64,000 nt of DNA, from positions 1 through 64,000 of the forward strand of contig JAPFDS010000052.1 in assembly GCA_026168805.1 (NCBI GenBank), in the 5' to 3' direction. Positions 9,891 to 20,200 of this stretch are shown here, one piece after another; positions within the stretch are counted from its first letter, which is position 1; each line of letters starts with the position of its first letter. The notes under the pieces were generated by a model. The model did not search any database and was not told where the DNA came from. It was given only the letters and a program-made list of their open reading frames with translations. This DNA comes from Caryophanales bacterium (GTDB lineage Bacteria > Bacillota > Bacilli > Bacillales > Amphibacillaceae). The translations under genes were made by a program, and so were the position numbers.

Positions 9891-10892
9891 ATGAAGAAAT
9901 ACATTTTCGCGCTTGTCATTTGTGTCATACCTCTCTTATTATTTGTTGGTTGTAATACAACAGAAGAGGATACAAACATCCAATTAGCTGAGGTTACTCG
10001 TTCTGTTTTTTACACTCCACAATATGTCGCTCTGGAGAAAGGTTTTTTCGAGGAAGAAGGGTTAGATGTCGAACTCCAAACAACGTGGGGTGGAGATAAA
10101 ACAATGACAGCTTTACTATCTGACCATGCGGATATTGCATTAGTCGGTGCAGAAACATCCATCTACGTGTACGCACAAAACCCCAAAGACTATGCAATTA
10201 ACTTTGCGCAATTAACACAAACAGATGGAACGTTTCTCGTCGCTAAAGATGAACATCCTTCGTTTGAGTGGGACGATGTCTTAGACCAATCTTTTCTCGG
10301 CCAACGTGAAGGCGGGATGCCACAAATGGTTGGAGAATATGTGTTAAAACAGCATGATATCGACCCACATGGGGATCTTGATTTGTCTCAAAATATTGAC
10401 TTTGCGAATATTCCTGGTGCATTTTTATCAGGCGATTATGAGTTCGTACAATTATTTGAACCAACCGCGAGTACATTGGAAGAAGAAGGCACTGGTCATA
10501 TCGTTGCTTCATTTGGAGAAGAATCTGGTGAAGTTCCTTATACTGTTTATATGGCTCAACAAAGTTATTTAGATGAACATCCAGAACGTATTACACAATT
10601 TACACGTGCCATTTATAAAGCTCAAAAATGGGTGGAAGAAGCTGACTCTACTGAAATTGCACAAGTTATCTCTCCATACTTTGAAGATACAGAGATCGAT
10701 ATGTTAGCTGCATCAATTGACCGATACAAAGAACAACATTCGTTCGCTCCCACTCCAATTTTTAATGAAGATGGATGGGACCGGCTAAAGGACATTATGG
10801 AAGAAGCAGGTGAACTTCCGGAAGATATTCCTTTTGAAGAACTTGTAAACAATGAGTTTGCAGATGAAATTGTATCGGAAGAAGGTGAGTAA
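9891..10892 (+). CDS. ytlA: ABC transporter substrate-binding lipoprotein, YtlA-like
   Basis: A 333-residue NMT1/SsuA-type solute receptor. The N-terminus MKKYIFALV...LLLFVGC ends in a lipobox-like Cys at residue 20, so it should be anchored outside the membrane. The mature part has the family pattern FYTPQYVALEKGFFEEEG and a GAETSIY loop. AAAGGAG at 9871 lies 13 nt from the chosen ATG but only 4 nt from an in-frame GTG at 9882, which could be the real start. The ligand is unknown; relatives bind sulfonates, pyrimidines or nitrate. It heads a three-gene importer operon with the ATPase and permease that follow. Confidence 0.87.
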   Translation: MKKYIFALVICVIPLLLFVGCNTTEEDTNIQLAEVTRSVFYTPQYVALEKGFFEEEGLDVELQTTWGGDKTMTALLSDHADIALVGAETSIYVYAQNPKDYAINFAQLTQTDGTFLVAKDEHPSFEWDDVLDQSFLGQREGGMPQMVGEYVLKQHDIDPHGDLDLSQNIDFANIPGAFLSGDYEFVQLFEPTASTLEEEGTGHIVASFGEESGEVPYTVYMAQQSYLDEHPERITQFTRAIYKAQKWVEEADSTEIAQVISPYFEDTEIDMLAASIDRYKEQHSFAPTPIFNEDGWDRLKDIMEEAGELPEDIPFEELVNNEFADEIVSEEGE

Positions 10893-10894
10893 TC

Positions 10895-11701
10895 TTGTCG
10901 TTTTTATCAGTTAATCACGTTACACATTACTATTTTTCCAAGTCCAAGGCGACGCAAGCCCTGAAAGATGTATCTTTTTCTGTCGAGGAAGGCGAGTTCG
11001 TCTCCATTCTCGGTCCAAGTGGTTGTGGAAAATCTACACTCCTCTCCCTGCTCGCAAATATTATTCATCCGACAGAAGGCAAAATTTCTTTAAATGATCA
11101 GCCAATTTCAACGCTAGATGACTCGATTGGCTATATGCTGCAACAAGATTATTTATTTCCATGGAAAACGATTATGGATAATGTATTGTTAGGACCAAAA
11201 ATTAAAAAAACAACGGAATCTTCTACCAATGAAAAAGCCGAGAGAATGCTCGAAGAAGTAGGATTACACAAAATATCTACATCTTACCCTGACGCATTAT
11301 CTGGTGGTATGAGACAACGCGTTGCTCTCGTTCGAACACTAATCACCGATCCTGAAATCCTCTTATTAGATGAACCTTTTTCAGCGCTTGATTATGTAAC
11401 TAAATTAACATTAGAAGATGCTGTAGCTGATTTGCTTGCAACATATAAAAAAACTACCGTTCTTGTCACACACGATATTGGCGAGGCCATTTCCATGAGT
11501 GATCGGATTATCATTATGGATACGAATCCTGGTTCCATTAAAAGAATGTACGATGTACCTTTGGAATTAAGGAATGAACGCCCCTTTAATGTTCGGAGAC
11601 ATCCGAAATATCAGCGGATATTTGATAAAGTGTGGAATGAACTAAACACAAAATCAATCATCCCTACGTCAAGTAAAATTGTGGGTGATCAACATGGCTA
11701 A
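10895..11701 (+). CDS. ytlC: ABC transporter ATP-binding protein, YtlC-like
   Basis: The 268-residue ATPase of the importer. Walker A is GPSGCGKST near residue 40, the signature is [13 protein letters not shown] near 130, Walker B is [12 protein letters not shown] near 150 and the switch histidine is in VTHD near 190. The start is TTG, with AGAAGGTGAG just upstream overlapping the end of ytlA. The SsuB/NrtD subfamily fits a NMT1-type receptor. The 3' end overlaps the permease start by 8 nt. Confidence 0.92.
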   Translation: MSFLSVNHVTHYYFSKSKATQALKDVSFSVEEGEFVSILGPSGCGKSTLLSLLANIIHPTEGKISLNDQPISTLDDSIGYMLQQDYLFPWKTIMDNVLLGPKIKKTTESSTNEKAERMLEEVGLHKISTSYPDALSGGMRQRVALVRTLITDPEILLLDEPFSALDYVTKLTLEDAVADLLATYKKTTVLVTHDIGEAISMSDRIIIMDTNPGSIKRMYDVPLELRNERPFNVRRHPKYQRIFDKVWNELNTKSIIPTSSKIVGDQHG

Positions 11702-12500
11702 AAAAATGAAGAATACACCTCATGAACAATATATCAATGCTCAACGAAAAGAAAAAAGAATTGTGCTTTCTTGGCAATTGATTATATTTGTAAGCTTTTT
11801 TGTACTTTGGGAAGTTTCTAGTCGCATGCATATCATTGATCCGCTTCTCTTTAGCTCCCCATCTAAAGTAGTCGCATTGTTACAAACAAAATTTATGGAT
11901 GGATCGATGATTTCACACGTACAAATTACGATGTTTGAGACGATACTTGGCTTTCTCATTGGAACCATCGGCGGAATATGTATAGCTTCTTTACTATGGG
12001 CATCTGATCGTTTTTCACGAATCGCAGACCCCTATCTCGTCATACTAAATGCGATGCCTAAAGTAGCTCTTGGTCCAATTATCATTGTAGCTCTAGGACC
12101 AGGCATGGTTTCCATTGTTTCGATGGGAGCAATTGTTTCCATCATCATTACTACACTCGTCGTCTATGCTGGGTTTAAAGATGTCGATCCAAATTATGAA
12201 AAAGTACTCATAAGCTTTGGTGCAACGAGGTGGCAACGGTTTAAAGAGGCTGTGTTTCCAGCAACATTACCTACGATGGTCTCAACATTAAAAGTAAATG
12301 TTGGTCTTGCGTGGGTCGGTGTGATTGTTGGAGAGTTTCTTGTTTCCAAAAAAGGACTTGGGTATTTAATCATTTATGGTTTCCAAGTATTTGACTTTAC
12401 ACTTGTGATGTCGAGCCTTTTACTCATTGCCATTGCAGCAGCAATTATGTATAAAATTGTCGAAAAAATTGAAGGATGGTTGATGAAACATACATCTTAA
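11694..12500 (+). CDS. ytlD: ABC transporter permease, YtlD-like
   Basis: A 268-residue membrane protein with about six hydrophobic segments. The cytoplasmic EAA loop, seen as [18 protein letters not shown] near residue 180, is where the ATPase docks. GGGTGATC ends 3 nt before the ATG at 11694 and lies inside the ytlC gene, so the two are translationally coupled. B. subtilis has the same ytlACD-ytkD neighbourhood. Confidence 0.92.
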   Translation: MAKKMKNTPHEQYINAQRKEKRIVLSWQLIIFVSFFVLWEVSSRMHIIDPLLFSSPSKVVALLQTKFMDGSMISHVQITMFETILGFLIGTIGGICIASLLWASDRFSRIADPYLVILNAMPKVALGPIIIVALGPGMVSIVSMGAIVSIIITTLVVYAGFKDVDPNYEKVLISFGATRWQRFKEAVFPATLPTMVSTLKVNVGLAWVGVIVGEFLVSKKGLGYLIIYGFQVFDFTLVMSSLLLIAIAAAIMYKIVEKIEGWLMKHTS

Positions 12501-12512
12501 AATAACGATGAG

Positions 12513-12541
12513 ACGATCGAGGCCGTTAGGTGCTCGATCGT
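12513..12541. terminator. hairpin between ytlD and ytkD
   Basis: ACGATCGAG and CTCGATCGT form a 9-bp stem between the convergent genes. The T run is poor on both strands, so function as a terminator is uncertain. Confidence 0.45.
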
Positions 12542-13015
12542 TTACCTTATACCCTCTTTCTCAATTTGCACGAGACACTTCGGTACAATGTTATCTTTCA
12601 TGATAAAACTGTATTGTTTATTCGACATAAGATTTTTAGGCAACTGTCGAATAATTTGAGGACCATCCGTTTCATAATATGTATCTTGATCCAGCAACTT
12701 TTCAATTCGAGCGACATACACATTTTTAATAATGGTTCGTTTTTTACCAGAAACTTTATATTGTCCTACATATGTAAGTTGCTCAACCAAACCGCCAGTT
12801 TCCTCCATAACTTCTCGGTAGGCTGCCTCCTCAGCTGTTTCCCCATCCTCAACATTACCTCCAGGAAACTCTAACCCTCTATTTTTATGCTTGGTTAACA
12901 ACCATGCATCATCAAATAGACAAATGATAAGTACGTGTTTTGGGTGCTTTGAAAATGGATGATCCAAAAAGGATAGTTGCACTTCATTATGATAATAATC
13001 GTAAAATGTATACAA
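12542..13015 (-). CDS. ytkD: Nudix nucleoside triphosphatase YtkD
   Basis: A 157-residue Nudix hydrolase. The Nudix box runs GGNVEDGETAEEAAYREV then MEETGG at about residues 53-75 with all catalytic Glu residues present. The N-terminus (MYTFYDYYHNEVQLSF) closely matches B. subtilis YtkD, a MutT-like enzyme that degrades (oxidised) purine nucleoside triphosphates and limits mutagenesis. The start is TTG, with GAGTGAGAAG just upstream. It is convergent with ytlD. Confidence 0.9.
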   Translation of the reverse strand: MYTFYDYYHNEVQLSFLDHPFSKHPKHVLIICLFDDAWLLTKHKNRGLEFPGGNVEDGETAEEAAYREVMEETGGLVEQLTYVGQYKVSGKKRTIIKNVYVARIEKLLDQDTYYETDGPQIIRQLPKNLMSNKQYSFIMKDNIVPKCLVQIEKEGIR

Positions 13016-13046
13016 AACTTCTCACTCTCTTCCTCGAATAGAAAGT

Positions 13047-13077
13047 AAAAAGGAATAAGGTATGCTTATTCCTTTTT
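13047..13077 (-). terminator. terminator upstream of ytkD
   Basis: AAAAAGGAATAAG and CTTATTCCTTTTT form a near-perfect stem around GTATG. On the minus strand it would end transcription of the 121-residue protein gene. Confidence 0.8.
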
Positions 13078-13081
13078 ACAT

Positions 13082-13120
13082 GGTTGAATTTCATAATTGC
13101 CAAAACAGCCATATCACTCT
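13082..13120 (+). repeat. degraded left arm of the MITE-like repeat
   Basis: TTGAATTTCATAATTGCC followed by AAAACAGCCATATCA matches the left arm of the intact copies with few changes. It abuts the stop codon of the next gene; the right arm is missing. Confidence 0.6.
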
Positions 13121-13121
13121 A

Positions 13122-13487
13122 TCATTTTTGATCGGTGTCATCCTCTTGTGAAATATTGATATGTGACTGCATTTCCGTGTCTTTTAATATTCCCATACTA
13201 GCTAAATCCGCTTTAGCTTCCTCCCCACCTAAGTCATGAATCATCTGAAACGCTTCACCCATTTCAGTATCATACGTAGCAGTTCCTGAGTCTTTATGAT
13301 AGGGAATGAATGGGACATGGGCCCGAAAAAAAGAAACGTTATCTGCATCTTGCATGGCATCCATTTTGGCACGCAATAAGCGTATTTCTTCTTTATTGGC
13401 TCGAATGGCAAATGATGCGGTGTTGCCATATGGATGTTCCGAAATCTCTCTTGACCCAACATTTACATAATACGGCTTTTTATCCAT
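13122..13487 (-). CDS. conserved-looking hypothetical protein
   Basis: I do not recognise this 121-residue acidic, soluble protein. There is no signal peptide or membrane segment. Its N-terminus MDKKPYYVNVGSREIS is followed by a mixed alpha/beta-like region and a charged tail (QEDDTDQK). A strong GAGGAGG site lies 7 nt before the ATG, so the gene is very likely real. It sits between ytkD and the men genes. Confidence 0.7.
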   Translation of the reverse strand: MDKKPYYVNVGSREISEHPYGNTASFAIRANKEEIRLLRAKMDAMQDADNVSFFRAHVPFIPYHKDSGTATYDTEMGEAFQMIHDLGGEEAKADLASMGILKDTEMQSHINISQEDDTDQK

Positions 13488-13554
13488 AGCTATACCTCCT
13501 CACTTTTATTGTGGCTCATAGGTATGTTTGCTATGTATTCTATTTTTAATATGT

Positions 13555-13599
13555 TCATGAATTTCATCATGCATATGTTATGCTACTTCACTTCAACAT
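13555..13599 (-). repeat. degraded right arm of the MITE-like repeat
   Basis: ATGAATTTCATCATGCATAT then TATGCTACTTCACTTCAACAT aligns with the right arm and inner segment of the 118-bp copy at 50256-50373, read on its opposite strand. It lies directly after the menE stop codon. Confidence 0.55.
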
Positions 13600-15065
13600 T
13601 ATGTGATATGCCCTTTTTTAATTTCTTCTTGTAGCACATGACGCATGATTTTATTTGTCGCATTTCTAGGTGTTTCTGCAATAAAGTATATGCGTTTGGG
13701 CACTTTATAAGATGCCAGAAATGGTTCAATTGCTTCAAGAATATATTTTTCTGTTACATATTTATCCTTGGATACAACACAAGCGACAGGGACTGATCCC
13801 CAGGTACTATCTTCTACACCTACCACTGTTACTTCTGCAACTCCGGGAACTTCTTTGATCGTTTCTTCAATTTCAGACGGATAAATATTTTCTCCACCTG
13901 AAATAATGAGATCACTTCTTCGTTCATACACATACAAGAACCCTTCATCATCTAGTCGCCCAACATCACCTGTATAAAGCCATCCTTCTTGAATCGAGCG
14001 CTTACTAATAGCTTCTTTTTGATAATATCCATTCGTCACCATGGGTCCTTTGACGATGATTTCACCAATTCCTTGATTGTCTGGTGTCATAATTTTTAAT
14101 TGCCCAGGAAATAATGGCTTCCCAGAAGAACCTATTTTACGCATGGCATCACTTGATTGTAATGTTGCGAATTGGGAGCTCGTCTCTGTTAGTCCGTATG
14201 TTTGTACGATTGGTACTTGTCTTTTCTTTCCCTGTTCAAGCAAAGATTTTGGTGCTGCTCCTCCTCCAAGTAACATACATCTAAATGTTTCAGGATATGT
14301 ATTTTCTCCTAGCTTTTTTAATAATTTTTCAGCCATGATTGTTACTACAGAAGCAATCGTAACGTGCTTATGCAGGATTGCTTCATGCATTTCTTCTACT
14401 GAAAATTTTTCGAGTAAATAGATGGGCATTCCATAAATAACACTACGCATACAAATAGAAAATCCCCCGACATGAAAAAGCGGTAAAGGTGCTGCCCATT
14501 TATCACTCTCATGAAGCTTTAAGTTAAGAGCAGATCCAACGGCGCTCCACCAATGATTTCCATACGTATGCATGACACCTTTAGGGGCTCCTGTCGTCCC
14601 TGATGTATACATAATTGTATACACATCGTTTAAGTGTATTTCAGATTGTACATCTATTTGTTTCGTTGGTTGCTTGTTCACATGTGAAAAGTCATAGACA
14701 GGTATATGTTTTTCTAGCTCTTCTACTCGCTCATCATCCTGTTGATTCGTAAGTACATACGTTACATCTGCATCTTTTATCTGATACATTAGTTCATGTG
14801 CTGTTAGACGTATATTTAAAAACACTCCTACAGCACCTAAATAACTAAGAGCATGAATACAAACAATCATTGAAGTGCTATTTGTCGCAAACACCCCAAT
14901 ATGATCGCCTTTTTTGATCCCTAGATGTGCCATTTTCCGTGCAAATGCTTCACTTCTCTCCTGTAAAGAACGAAATGTCTCCACTTCTCCTTGTGGTGTT
15001 TCAATGGCTTTTACATGTGGTGATAATTCTGCTTGTTTTGTCAACCAATGCGGCATTGTAGTCAC
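13599..15065 (-). CDS. menE: o-succinylbenzoate--CoA ligase
   Basis: Activates o-succinylbenzoate with ATP and CoA in menaquinone synthesis. The 488-residue adenylate-forming enzyme has the P-loop YTSGTTGAPKG near residue 155, the A5 region YGLTETSS near 280, TGDVGRLD near 360 and the C-terminal Lys in RNATNKIMR. The start is GTG at 15065, with AAGGAGG 7 nt upstream; the next ATG is too far from this site. It ends the menFDHBE run. menC, which follows menE in B. subtilis, is not found after it. Confidence 0.95.
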   Translation of the reverse strand: MTTMPHWLTKQAELSPHVKAIETPQGEVETFRSLQERSEAFARKMAHLGIKKGDHIGVFATNSTSMIVCIHALSYLGAVGVFLNIRLTAHELMYQIKDADVTYVLTNQQDDERVEELEKHIPVYDFSHVNKQPTKQIDVQSEIHLNDVYTIMYTSGTTGAPKGVMHTYGNHWWSAVGSALNLKLHESDKWAAPLPLFHVGGFSICMRSVIYGMPIYLLEKFSVEEMHEAILHKHVTIASVVTIMAEKLLKKLGENTYPETFRCMLLGGGAAPKSLLEQGKKRQVPIVQTYGLTETSSQFATLQSSDAMRKIGSSGKPLFPGQLKIMTPDNQGIGEIIVKGPMVTNGYYQKEAISKRSIQEGWLYTGDVGRLDDEGFLYVYERRSDLIISGGENIYPSEIEETIKEVPGVAEVTVVGVEDSTWGSVPVACVVSKDKYVTEKYILEAIEPFLASYKVPKRIYFIAETPRNATNKIMRHVLQEEIKKGHIT

Positions 15066-15170
15066 GATGATCCCTCCTTATGCATCGTTTATTTCCATCA
15101 ATAGAGCAGAAAAGACCTTTGCAGAATGATGAGCAAAGATCTTTTCGGCATACTATTAATGAATCTTGAT

Positions 15171-15989
15171 TTAAGGAAAACGTGGAAATTGATCAAAATC
15201 TGGATTGCGTTTTTCCTTGAAGGCATCGCGACCTTCTTTTGCTTCATCTGTCGTGTAATACATTAACGTTGCATCGCCTGCAAACTGTTGCAATCCTGCT
15301 AAACCATCTGTCGCAGCATTAAAGGATGCTTTTAACATCCGAATGGCTGTAGGAGATTTTTCTAAAATTTCATTACACCATTGAACAGTTTCTTTTTCTA
15401 ATTCATCCAGTGGAACAACTTTATTCACTAACCCCATATCATAAGCTTCTTCAGCATCATATTGACGGCACAAATACCAAATTTCGCGTGCGCGTTTTTG
15501 GCCAACCATTTCAGCTAGTAAGCCTGCACCATATCCAGCATCAAAGCTACCTACTTTTGGACCTGTTTGTCCAAAGCGAGCATTATCTGCAGCAATCGTT
15601 AAGTCAGAAACGATGTGGAGTACATGTCCACCACCAATAGCATATCCTGCCACCATTGCAATAACTGGTTTTGGAATCGTGCGCATCAGACGTTGTAAAT
15701 CAAGTACGTTTAAACGTGGAACGTGGTCATCTCCCACATATCCTCCATGTCCTCGAACGGTTTGGTCTCCCCCTGAACAAAATGCTTGATCACCAGCACC
15801 TGTTAAAATAATGACACCAATCGATGAATCATCGCGTGCATCAGAAAATGCATCAATCATTTCATTTACCGTAAGCGGAGTAAAGGCATTATGTTTCTCC
15901 GGACGATTCATGGTCACTTTTGCAATTCCATTGGATTTCTCGTAAATAATTTCTTTATATGTACCAGCTTTTTCCCATGTAACAGTCAT
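15171..15989 (-). CDS. menB: 1,4-dihydroxy-2-naphthoyl-CoA synthase
   Basis: Crotonase-fold enzyme that closes the naphthoquinone ring from o-succinylbenzoyl-CoA. The 272 residues match the family length. The oxyanion-hole segment is SGGDQ near residue 85, followed by [11 protein letters not shown] near 130 and [12 protein letters not shown] near 155, which holds the conserved Asp. AGGAGG lies 6 nt before the ATG at 15989; the frame is open upstream but nothing there resembles the family. Confidence 0.97.
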   Translation of the reverse strand: MTVTWEKAGTYKEIIYEKSNGIAKVTMNRPEKHNAFTPLTVNEMIDAFSDARDDSSIGVIILTGAGDQAFCSGGDQTVRGHGGYVGDDHVPRLNVLDLQRLMRTIPKPVIAMVAGYAIGGGHVLHIVSDLTIAADNARFGQTGPKVGSFDAGYGAGLLAEMVGQKRAREIWYLCRQYDAEEAYDMGLVNKVVPLDELEKETVQWCNEILEKSPTAIRMLKASFNAATDGLAGLQQFAGDATLMYYTTDEAKEGRDAFKEKRNPDFDQFPRFP

Positions 15990-16026
15990 AATATTCCTCC
16001 TAGTAATGTGTATTGCTTCTTCTTTA

Positions 16027-16824
16027 TCATTGCTTATGCAAAAACTGTTGGATATGTTTAATAAAGATATCTGGTTGTTCAACATGTACCGTGTGGCCTG
16101 ATTCTTTTATACACACAATGGTAGCATTCGGAATCGTTTGCGCCATTTCTGTATTTATTTCGACAAACTTATCATCATACTCGCCAACAAGTAATAAGGT
16201 TGGCATTTCAAATGTATGAAGTTTGTTCCAAAGAGAAGGTTGACTTCCAGTTCCCATTTTCCGCAATGACATTGCTAAGCCTGTTTCTTTTTGTGCCAAT
16301 CGTTCAGCCTGGATAGCAATTTGTTTTTCTTGCGGCAATGATTTTTGTGAGGAAAACAACGGAATGCTTTCCCAATAGGAAACAAAAGAATATATTCCCT
16401 CTTCCTCAATAGTACGTGCTATTTTTTCATCTTTGCTTTTTCGTTCAAAGCGCTCTTTCTCTGTACGTAATCCTGGGGATGCACTCTCTAATGTTAGGGA
16501 GGCAACAAGATTTGGAAATCGATGTGCAAATGAAAGAGCAACTCGTCCACCCATGGAATATCCTATCATATGTACGCATGTATAATGAAGCGATTGTAAT
16601 ATAAATGCGATATCTGTACAACACTCGTTCATGGTACGATCAGGGGTCACAGTTTTCCCATGGCCTGGTAAATCAATGGCAATTACAGTATAGTCTTGTT
16701 TTAATTCCTCTAATACTGCATTCCATGTCTGTACTGTACTTGTAAATCCATGTAATAAAACAACTGAAGGTCCTTCTCCTTGAATGGTCACATGATATGT
16801 CGCATCATCTACTTCTACAAACAT
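16027..16824 (-). CDS. menH: 2-succinyl-6-hydroxy-2,4-cyclohexadiene-1-carboxylate synthase
   Basis: Alpha/beta hydrolase of 265 residues that eliminates pyruvate from the MenD product. The oxyanion segment LLHGFTST is near residue 24, the nucleophile is in GYSMGGRV near 89 and the catalytic His is in [11 protein letters not shown] near 242. It begins 3 nt after the menD stop, so translation is probably coupled. The assignment over a generic hydrolase rests on both the motifs and the position between menD and menB. Confidence 0.93.
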   Translation of the reverse strand: MFVEVDDATYHVTIQGEGPSVVLLHGFTSTVQTWNAVLEELKQDYTVIAIDLPGHGKTVTPDRTMNECCTDIAFILQSLHYTCVHMIGYSMGGRVALSFAHRFPNLVASLTLESASPGLRTEKERFERKSKDEKIARTIEEEGIYSFVSYWESIPLFSSQKSLPQEKQIAIQAERLAQKETGLAMSLRKMGTGSQPSLWNKLHTFEMPTLLLVGEYDDKFVEINTEMAQTIPNATIVCIKESGHTVHVEQPDIFIKHIQQFLHKQ

Positions 16825-16827
16825 AAA

Positions 16828-18570
16828 TTACGTCAACACTCCTAGCATTTCTTCTTCAATGTGTGCCCAAATTTTTCGATGCCATTTAGCATTTTCTCTT
16901 CGTTCTGTTCGTGCTTCAATGACCGTTAAGCCACTTCTTTGATAACTTTCTTTCAGTGCTTTCGCAAAGGAATCATTTGTTTCCGGACGTTCATATACTC
17001 CGTGATACATCTCTGTTGCATATTTAAAATCAAGATGTGACGGTGTGCCAAATAGTGCCTCAAAGTGTTTTGGGTCATTGGCTTGTGGTAAAAAGGAAAA
17101 TATTCCTCCACCATTATTATTGACCAAAACGATCGTAATATCAAGCGCATATAAACGTGTGGCAAGCAGTCCATTCATATCATGATAAAAGGATAAATCA
17201 CCGATTAACAATGTGACACGCGTACCTGTTGTTGCCGCACCAATTGCACTTGATATAACCCCATCAATTCCGTTAGCACCACGATTTGCAAGCATTGAAA
17301 GTTCCTTATCCGAAACAGTAAAAAACGTATCTACATCACGAATGGCCATGCTGTTTCCGATGAAAAACGTTGTCTCTTTTGGAATGAACTGATGAATATA
17401 CCGAACAACACTGCCTTCAGTAATCTCATCTTTAATACGAAGCTGTACGTGCTTTTGAGCAATAGCATTTAATTCTTTCCACTTGTGTAACCATTGTGCT
17501 TCTGATTTTGGCTTATTTTCAGCATCTATTAATAGCTGTGCTACTTGTTTTTGATCCGCATAAATAAAATGCGGTAAAGTATTGGATGGTTCTCTGTATC
17601 CCTCATTGTTCTCCACAACAAACTGCGGGACATCTGCATGTTCTTGCACGTAAAATAAATAAGCTTTAGACACTGGCATCGCACCAAATCGAATGATAAA
17701 ATCTGGTTTTAAGCTTTCACGTGCCTTTTTCGTACGAAGAATTGCGTCGTACCCTTCAATAATAGGATCCTTTTCGTGGGTTCCTTGTCGCATTTGTGAT
17801 AAAGGATCAACAAGTAAGGGAAGATTCCAGACAGATGCTAGTTCAGCAAGAACAGCCGCAAACGTTGGGTCAACTTGAGGTCCACACACAATCACTCCAC
17901 GCTTTTGATTGGATAACATCTGTAGTAATGGTTGCAATTGTTCCTGTTGTAGCGTTTTTACACCTTCTAAAGGAATGTGAACATTGGAATCTATTTTCTC
18001 ATCCGTCCATAACCCATCCAATGTAAAATCTGGTACAAGTGGCTCTCGAAATGGAAAATTCAAATGGACAGGTCCAGGATTGCCACTTGCTGCAATATGG
18101 ATTGAACGTATTGCTTTTTGTCTCACATACGCACACATGGAAGGTGTCCCTTCTGGTAAGGCCATTTCTTGAAACCATTTTACTTCATTTCTGAACATAT
18201 GCATTTGATCAATTGCTTGCGGTGCTCCCACGTCTCTGAGTTCATGCGGACGATCCGTCGTTAAAACGACGAGAGGTACTCTACTTAGGCGCGCTTCAAC
18301 AATCGCCGGATAATAATTTGCTGCAGCTGTCCCTGAAGTACAGACGAGTGCCACCGGGCGATTCGTCTTTTTCGCTATACCTAGAGCAAAAAATGCCGCC
18401 GACCGTTCATCAATAATCATCCATTCTTTAATGTCTGTATGTTCACAAAACGTTAAGGCGAGCGGAGTTGATCGGGATCCTGGAGATAACACAACATCCG
18501 TTAAACCACTACTCGCAAGCCCATCAACAAAATGCGTAACATACTTAGACAATGATTCAATATGTGTCAT
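16828..18570 (-). CDS. menD: 2-succinyl-5-enolpyruvyl-6-hydroxy-3-cyclohexene-1-carboxylate synthase
   Basis: Thiamine-diphosphate-dependent enzyme joining isochorismate and 2-oxoglutarate. The 580-residue protein has the N-terminal SPGSRSTPLAL loop, the catalytic Glu region, and a C-terminal ThDP motif beginning LIGDLSFYHD and ending in VNNNGGGIFSFLP. GGAGG lies 6 nt before the ATG at 18570, immediately after the menF stop with a one-base gap, showing a tight operon. Confidence 0.96.
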   Translation of the reverse strand: MTHIESLSKYVTHFVDGLASSGLTDVVLSPGSRSTPLALTFCEHTDIKEWMIIDERSAAFFALGIAKKTNRPVALVCTSGTAAANYYPAIVEARLSRVPLVVLTTDRPHELRDVGAPQAIDQMHMFRNEVKWFQEMALPEGTPSMCAYVRQKAIRSIHIAASGNPGPVHLNFPFREPLVPDFTLDGLWTDEKIDSNVHIPLEGVKTLQQEQLQPLLQMLSNQKRGVIVCGPQVDPTFAAVLAELASVWNLPLLVDPLSQMRQGTHEKDPIIEGYDAILRTKKARESLKPDFIIRFGAMPVSKAYLFYVQEHADVPQFVVENNEGYREPSNTLPHFIYADQKQVAQLLIDAENKPKSEAQWLHKWKELNAIAQKHVQLRIKDEITEGSVVRYIHQFIPKETTFFIGNSMAIRDVDTFFTVSDKELSMLANRGANGIDGVISSAIGAATTGTRVTLLIGDLSFYHDMNGLLATRLYALDITIVLVNNNGGGIFSFLPQANDPKHFEALFGTPSHLDFKYATEMYHGVYERPETNDSFAKALKESYQRSGLTVIEARTERRENAKWHRKIWAHIEEEMLGVLT

Positions 18571-18571
18571 T

Positions 18572-19963
18572 TTAGTCCTCCAGCACTGATAAAATCGGTA
18601 GAAACTTAATACCCGTCTCTTCATATTCTTCTTGAGGGTCAGAATCTCTCATAACTCCGCATCCCGCAAATAATGATATTTCATCATCTTGTACAAGGGC
18701 AGACCTAATTCCTACCGCAAACTCTCCGTGTTGATTGCTATCCATCCATCCAATCGGAGCTCCGTACCAGCCGCGATCAAGTTGTTCATGTTCTTTTAAA
18801 AATGCTAAGGCTACATCGTTTGGAAGTCCTCCTAACGCTGGTGTAGGGTGTAAACTCTCAACAAGATCAAAAATATGGTATTCCGGTTTTATTGTTGCTG
18901 TTACTGGCGTGTATAAGTGTTGCAAATTTTTTAAAGGACGAAGACTTGGTTGTTCTGCTATTTCTATATCCGTGCAATAAGGTGTGATAGCATCTGTAAT
19001 CATTTGTACAACATACCCATGCTCTTCTAAATTCTTTGCATCATGTAACAAAGCTGCACCAATTTGTTCGTCTTCTTCAGCCGTTTTTCCTCGAGGAGCT
19101 GTTCCCGCAAGACAAGTTGACAACATACTTTCTCCCTCGATACGTACAAGTCTTTCTGGCGTCGCACCAATAAAACAGTCTTCTCCACGTTCAAACGCAT
19201 AAATAAAACAATTGGTTTGAAGTTCGTGTAGCTTTTCTAACATTTTACCTATATGAGCTGATTTGTTTAATCGAACTCTCATTTCGCGCGCAAGAACAAT
19301 TTTATTCGCTTGGCCTTCTTTGATAAACTGAACGGCTTTTTCAACATTGTGCAACCATCTCTTTGTACCAATCTCTTCTTTATGAATAATGTTCCCTTGA
19401 CTGCAATCATTTACGTCATCTGCCATGTGTTGAATCATCTCTTCAGCACCATCAATGGATGCTAAAACAGAAGCTTTATCTACTCCCATGTCAATGGCAT
19501 GTGTAACCGTCATATAAAAGGAGCCTTTATCCTCAACGACAGCATACGTTGGCACATGAAATAAACTTACACCATAGTTTTCCCAGAGTTTTGTTTGTGG
19601 ATTTTTAGGATCAAATGTCATCCCTCCAAGAGCAACTACCCCGGTACCATCTATATCGTAAGGATTATAAATAAACGAACGTTGTAATAAGGCCAACCAT
19701 TCTTGCTGAGTGGCAGCATAATGATTATTTTGCGCTTGGATGTCATACGAACTTCCAATTCCAACAATCGTAAAATCATCATCTGTGCTTGACCAGTATG
19801 TTCGATTCTTACCCGTTTGTTTTGCATTTGAAAATAGCTGTAGCATATTTATAGAATCTATTTTTTTAGTTATACTGACTAGATGAACACGTTTTGTTCG
19901 ATTCACCTGCTCCATGGCTTGATCTATGAGTTCTTCCACATGATATTGTTTTGTTTCAATCAT
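18572..19963 (-). CDS. menF: isochorismate synthase
   Basis: Converts chorismate to isochorismate, the committed step towards menaquinone. The 463-residue chorismate-binding enzyme has the conserved region KIVLAREMRV near residue 225, CFIGATPERLV near 262, STCLAGTAPRG near 285 and the C-terminal LHPTPALGG and RGWYGAPIGW. The ATG is preceded by GGAGG at 9 nt. It is first in the minus-strand men operon and diverges from menA over a 237-bp region. Confidence 0.95.
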   Translation of the reverse strand: MIETKQYHVEELIDQAMEQVNRTKRVHLVSITKKIDSINMLQLFSNAKQTGKNRTYWSSTDDDFTIVGIGSSYDIQAQNNHYAATQQEWLALLQRSFIYNPYDIDGTGVVALGGMTFDPKNPQTKLWENYGVSLFHVPTYAVVEDKGSFYMTVTHAIDMGVDKASVLASIDGAEEMIQHMADDVNDCSQGNIIHKEEIGTKRWLHNVEKAVQFIKEGQANKIVLAREMRVRLNKSAHIGKMLEKLHELQTNCFIYAFERGEDCFIGATPERLVRIEGESMLSTCLAGTAPRGKTAEEDEQIGAALLHDAKNLEEHGYVVQMITDAITPYCTDIEIAEQPSLRPLKNLQHLYTPVTATIKPEYHIFDLVESLHPTPALGGLPNDVALAFLKEHEQLDRGWYGAPIGWMDSNQHGEFAVGIRSALVQDDEISLFAGCGVMRDSDPQEEYEETGIKFLPILSVLED

Positions 19964-20133
19964 GAATATAAACCTCCACTAAACTAAATGACTACGTCTC
20001 TTCTATTTTATTCTTTTCTGAGACCTTTCTCAAGAAAAGGGTATTTTAATAGAAGTTCAGTACTTATTTTACAAAAGAATGTCCTTTGTTAGTATACACC
20101 TTTCTCGCAAATATTGTTTGAAATTCACTCTTA

Positions 20134-20162
20134 TTGACAGGAATTGAGATTCTCTTTAAACT
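20134..20162 (+). promoter_or_regulatory. candidate sigma-A promoter of menA
   Basis: TTGACA, a 17-nt spacer and TAAACT lie about 40 nt upstream of the menA start in the divergent menF/menA region. Confidence 0.6.
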
Positions 20163-20200
20163 TATAGCGATATGCTAGTATTGCTTCAGGAGGAGAGAAC

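Noticed and set aside
12530-12874. Plus-strand frame opposite ytkD
   Set aside because: It is the shadow of the Nudix gene, whose motifs are complete on the minus strand.
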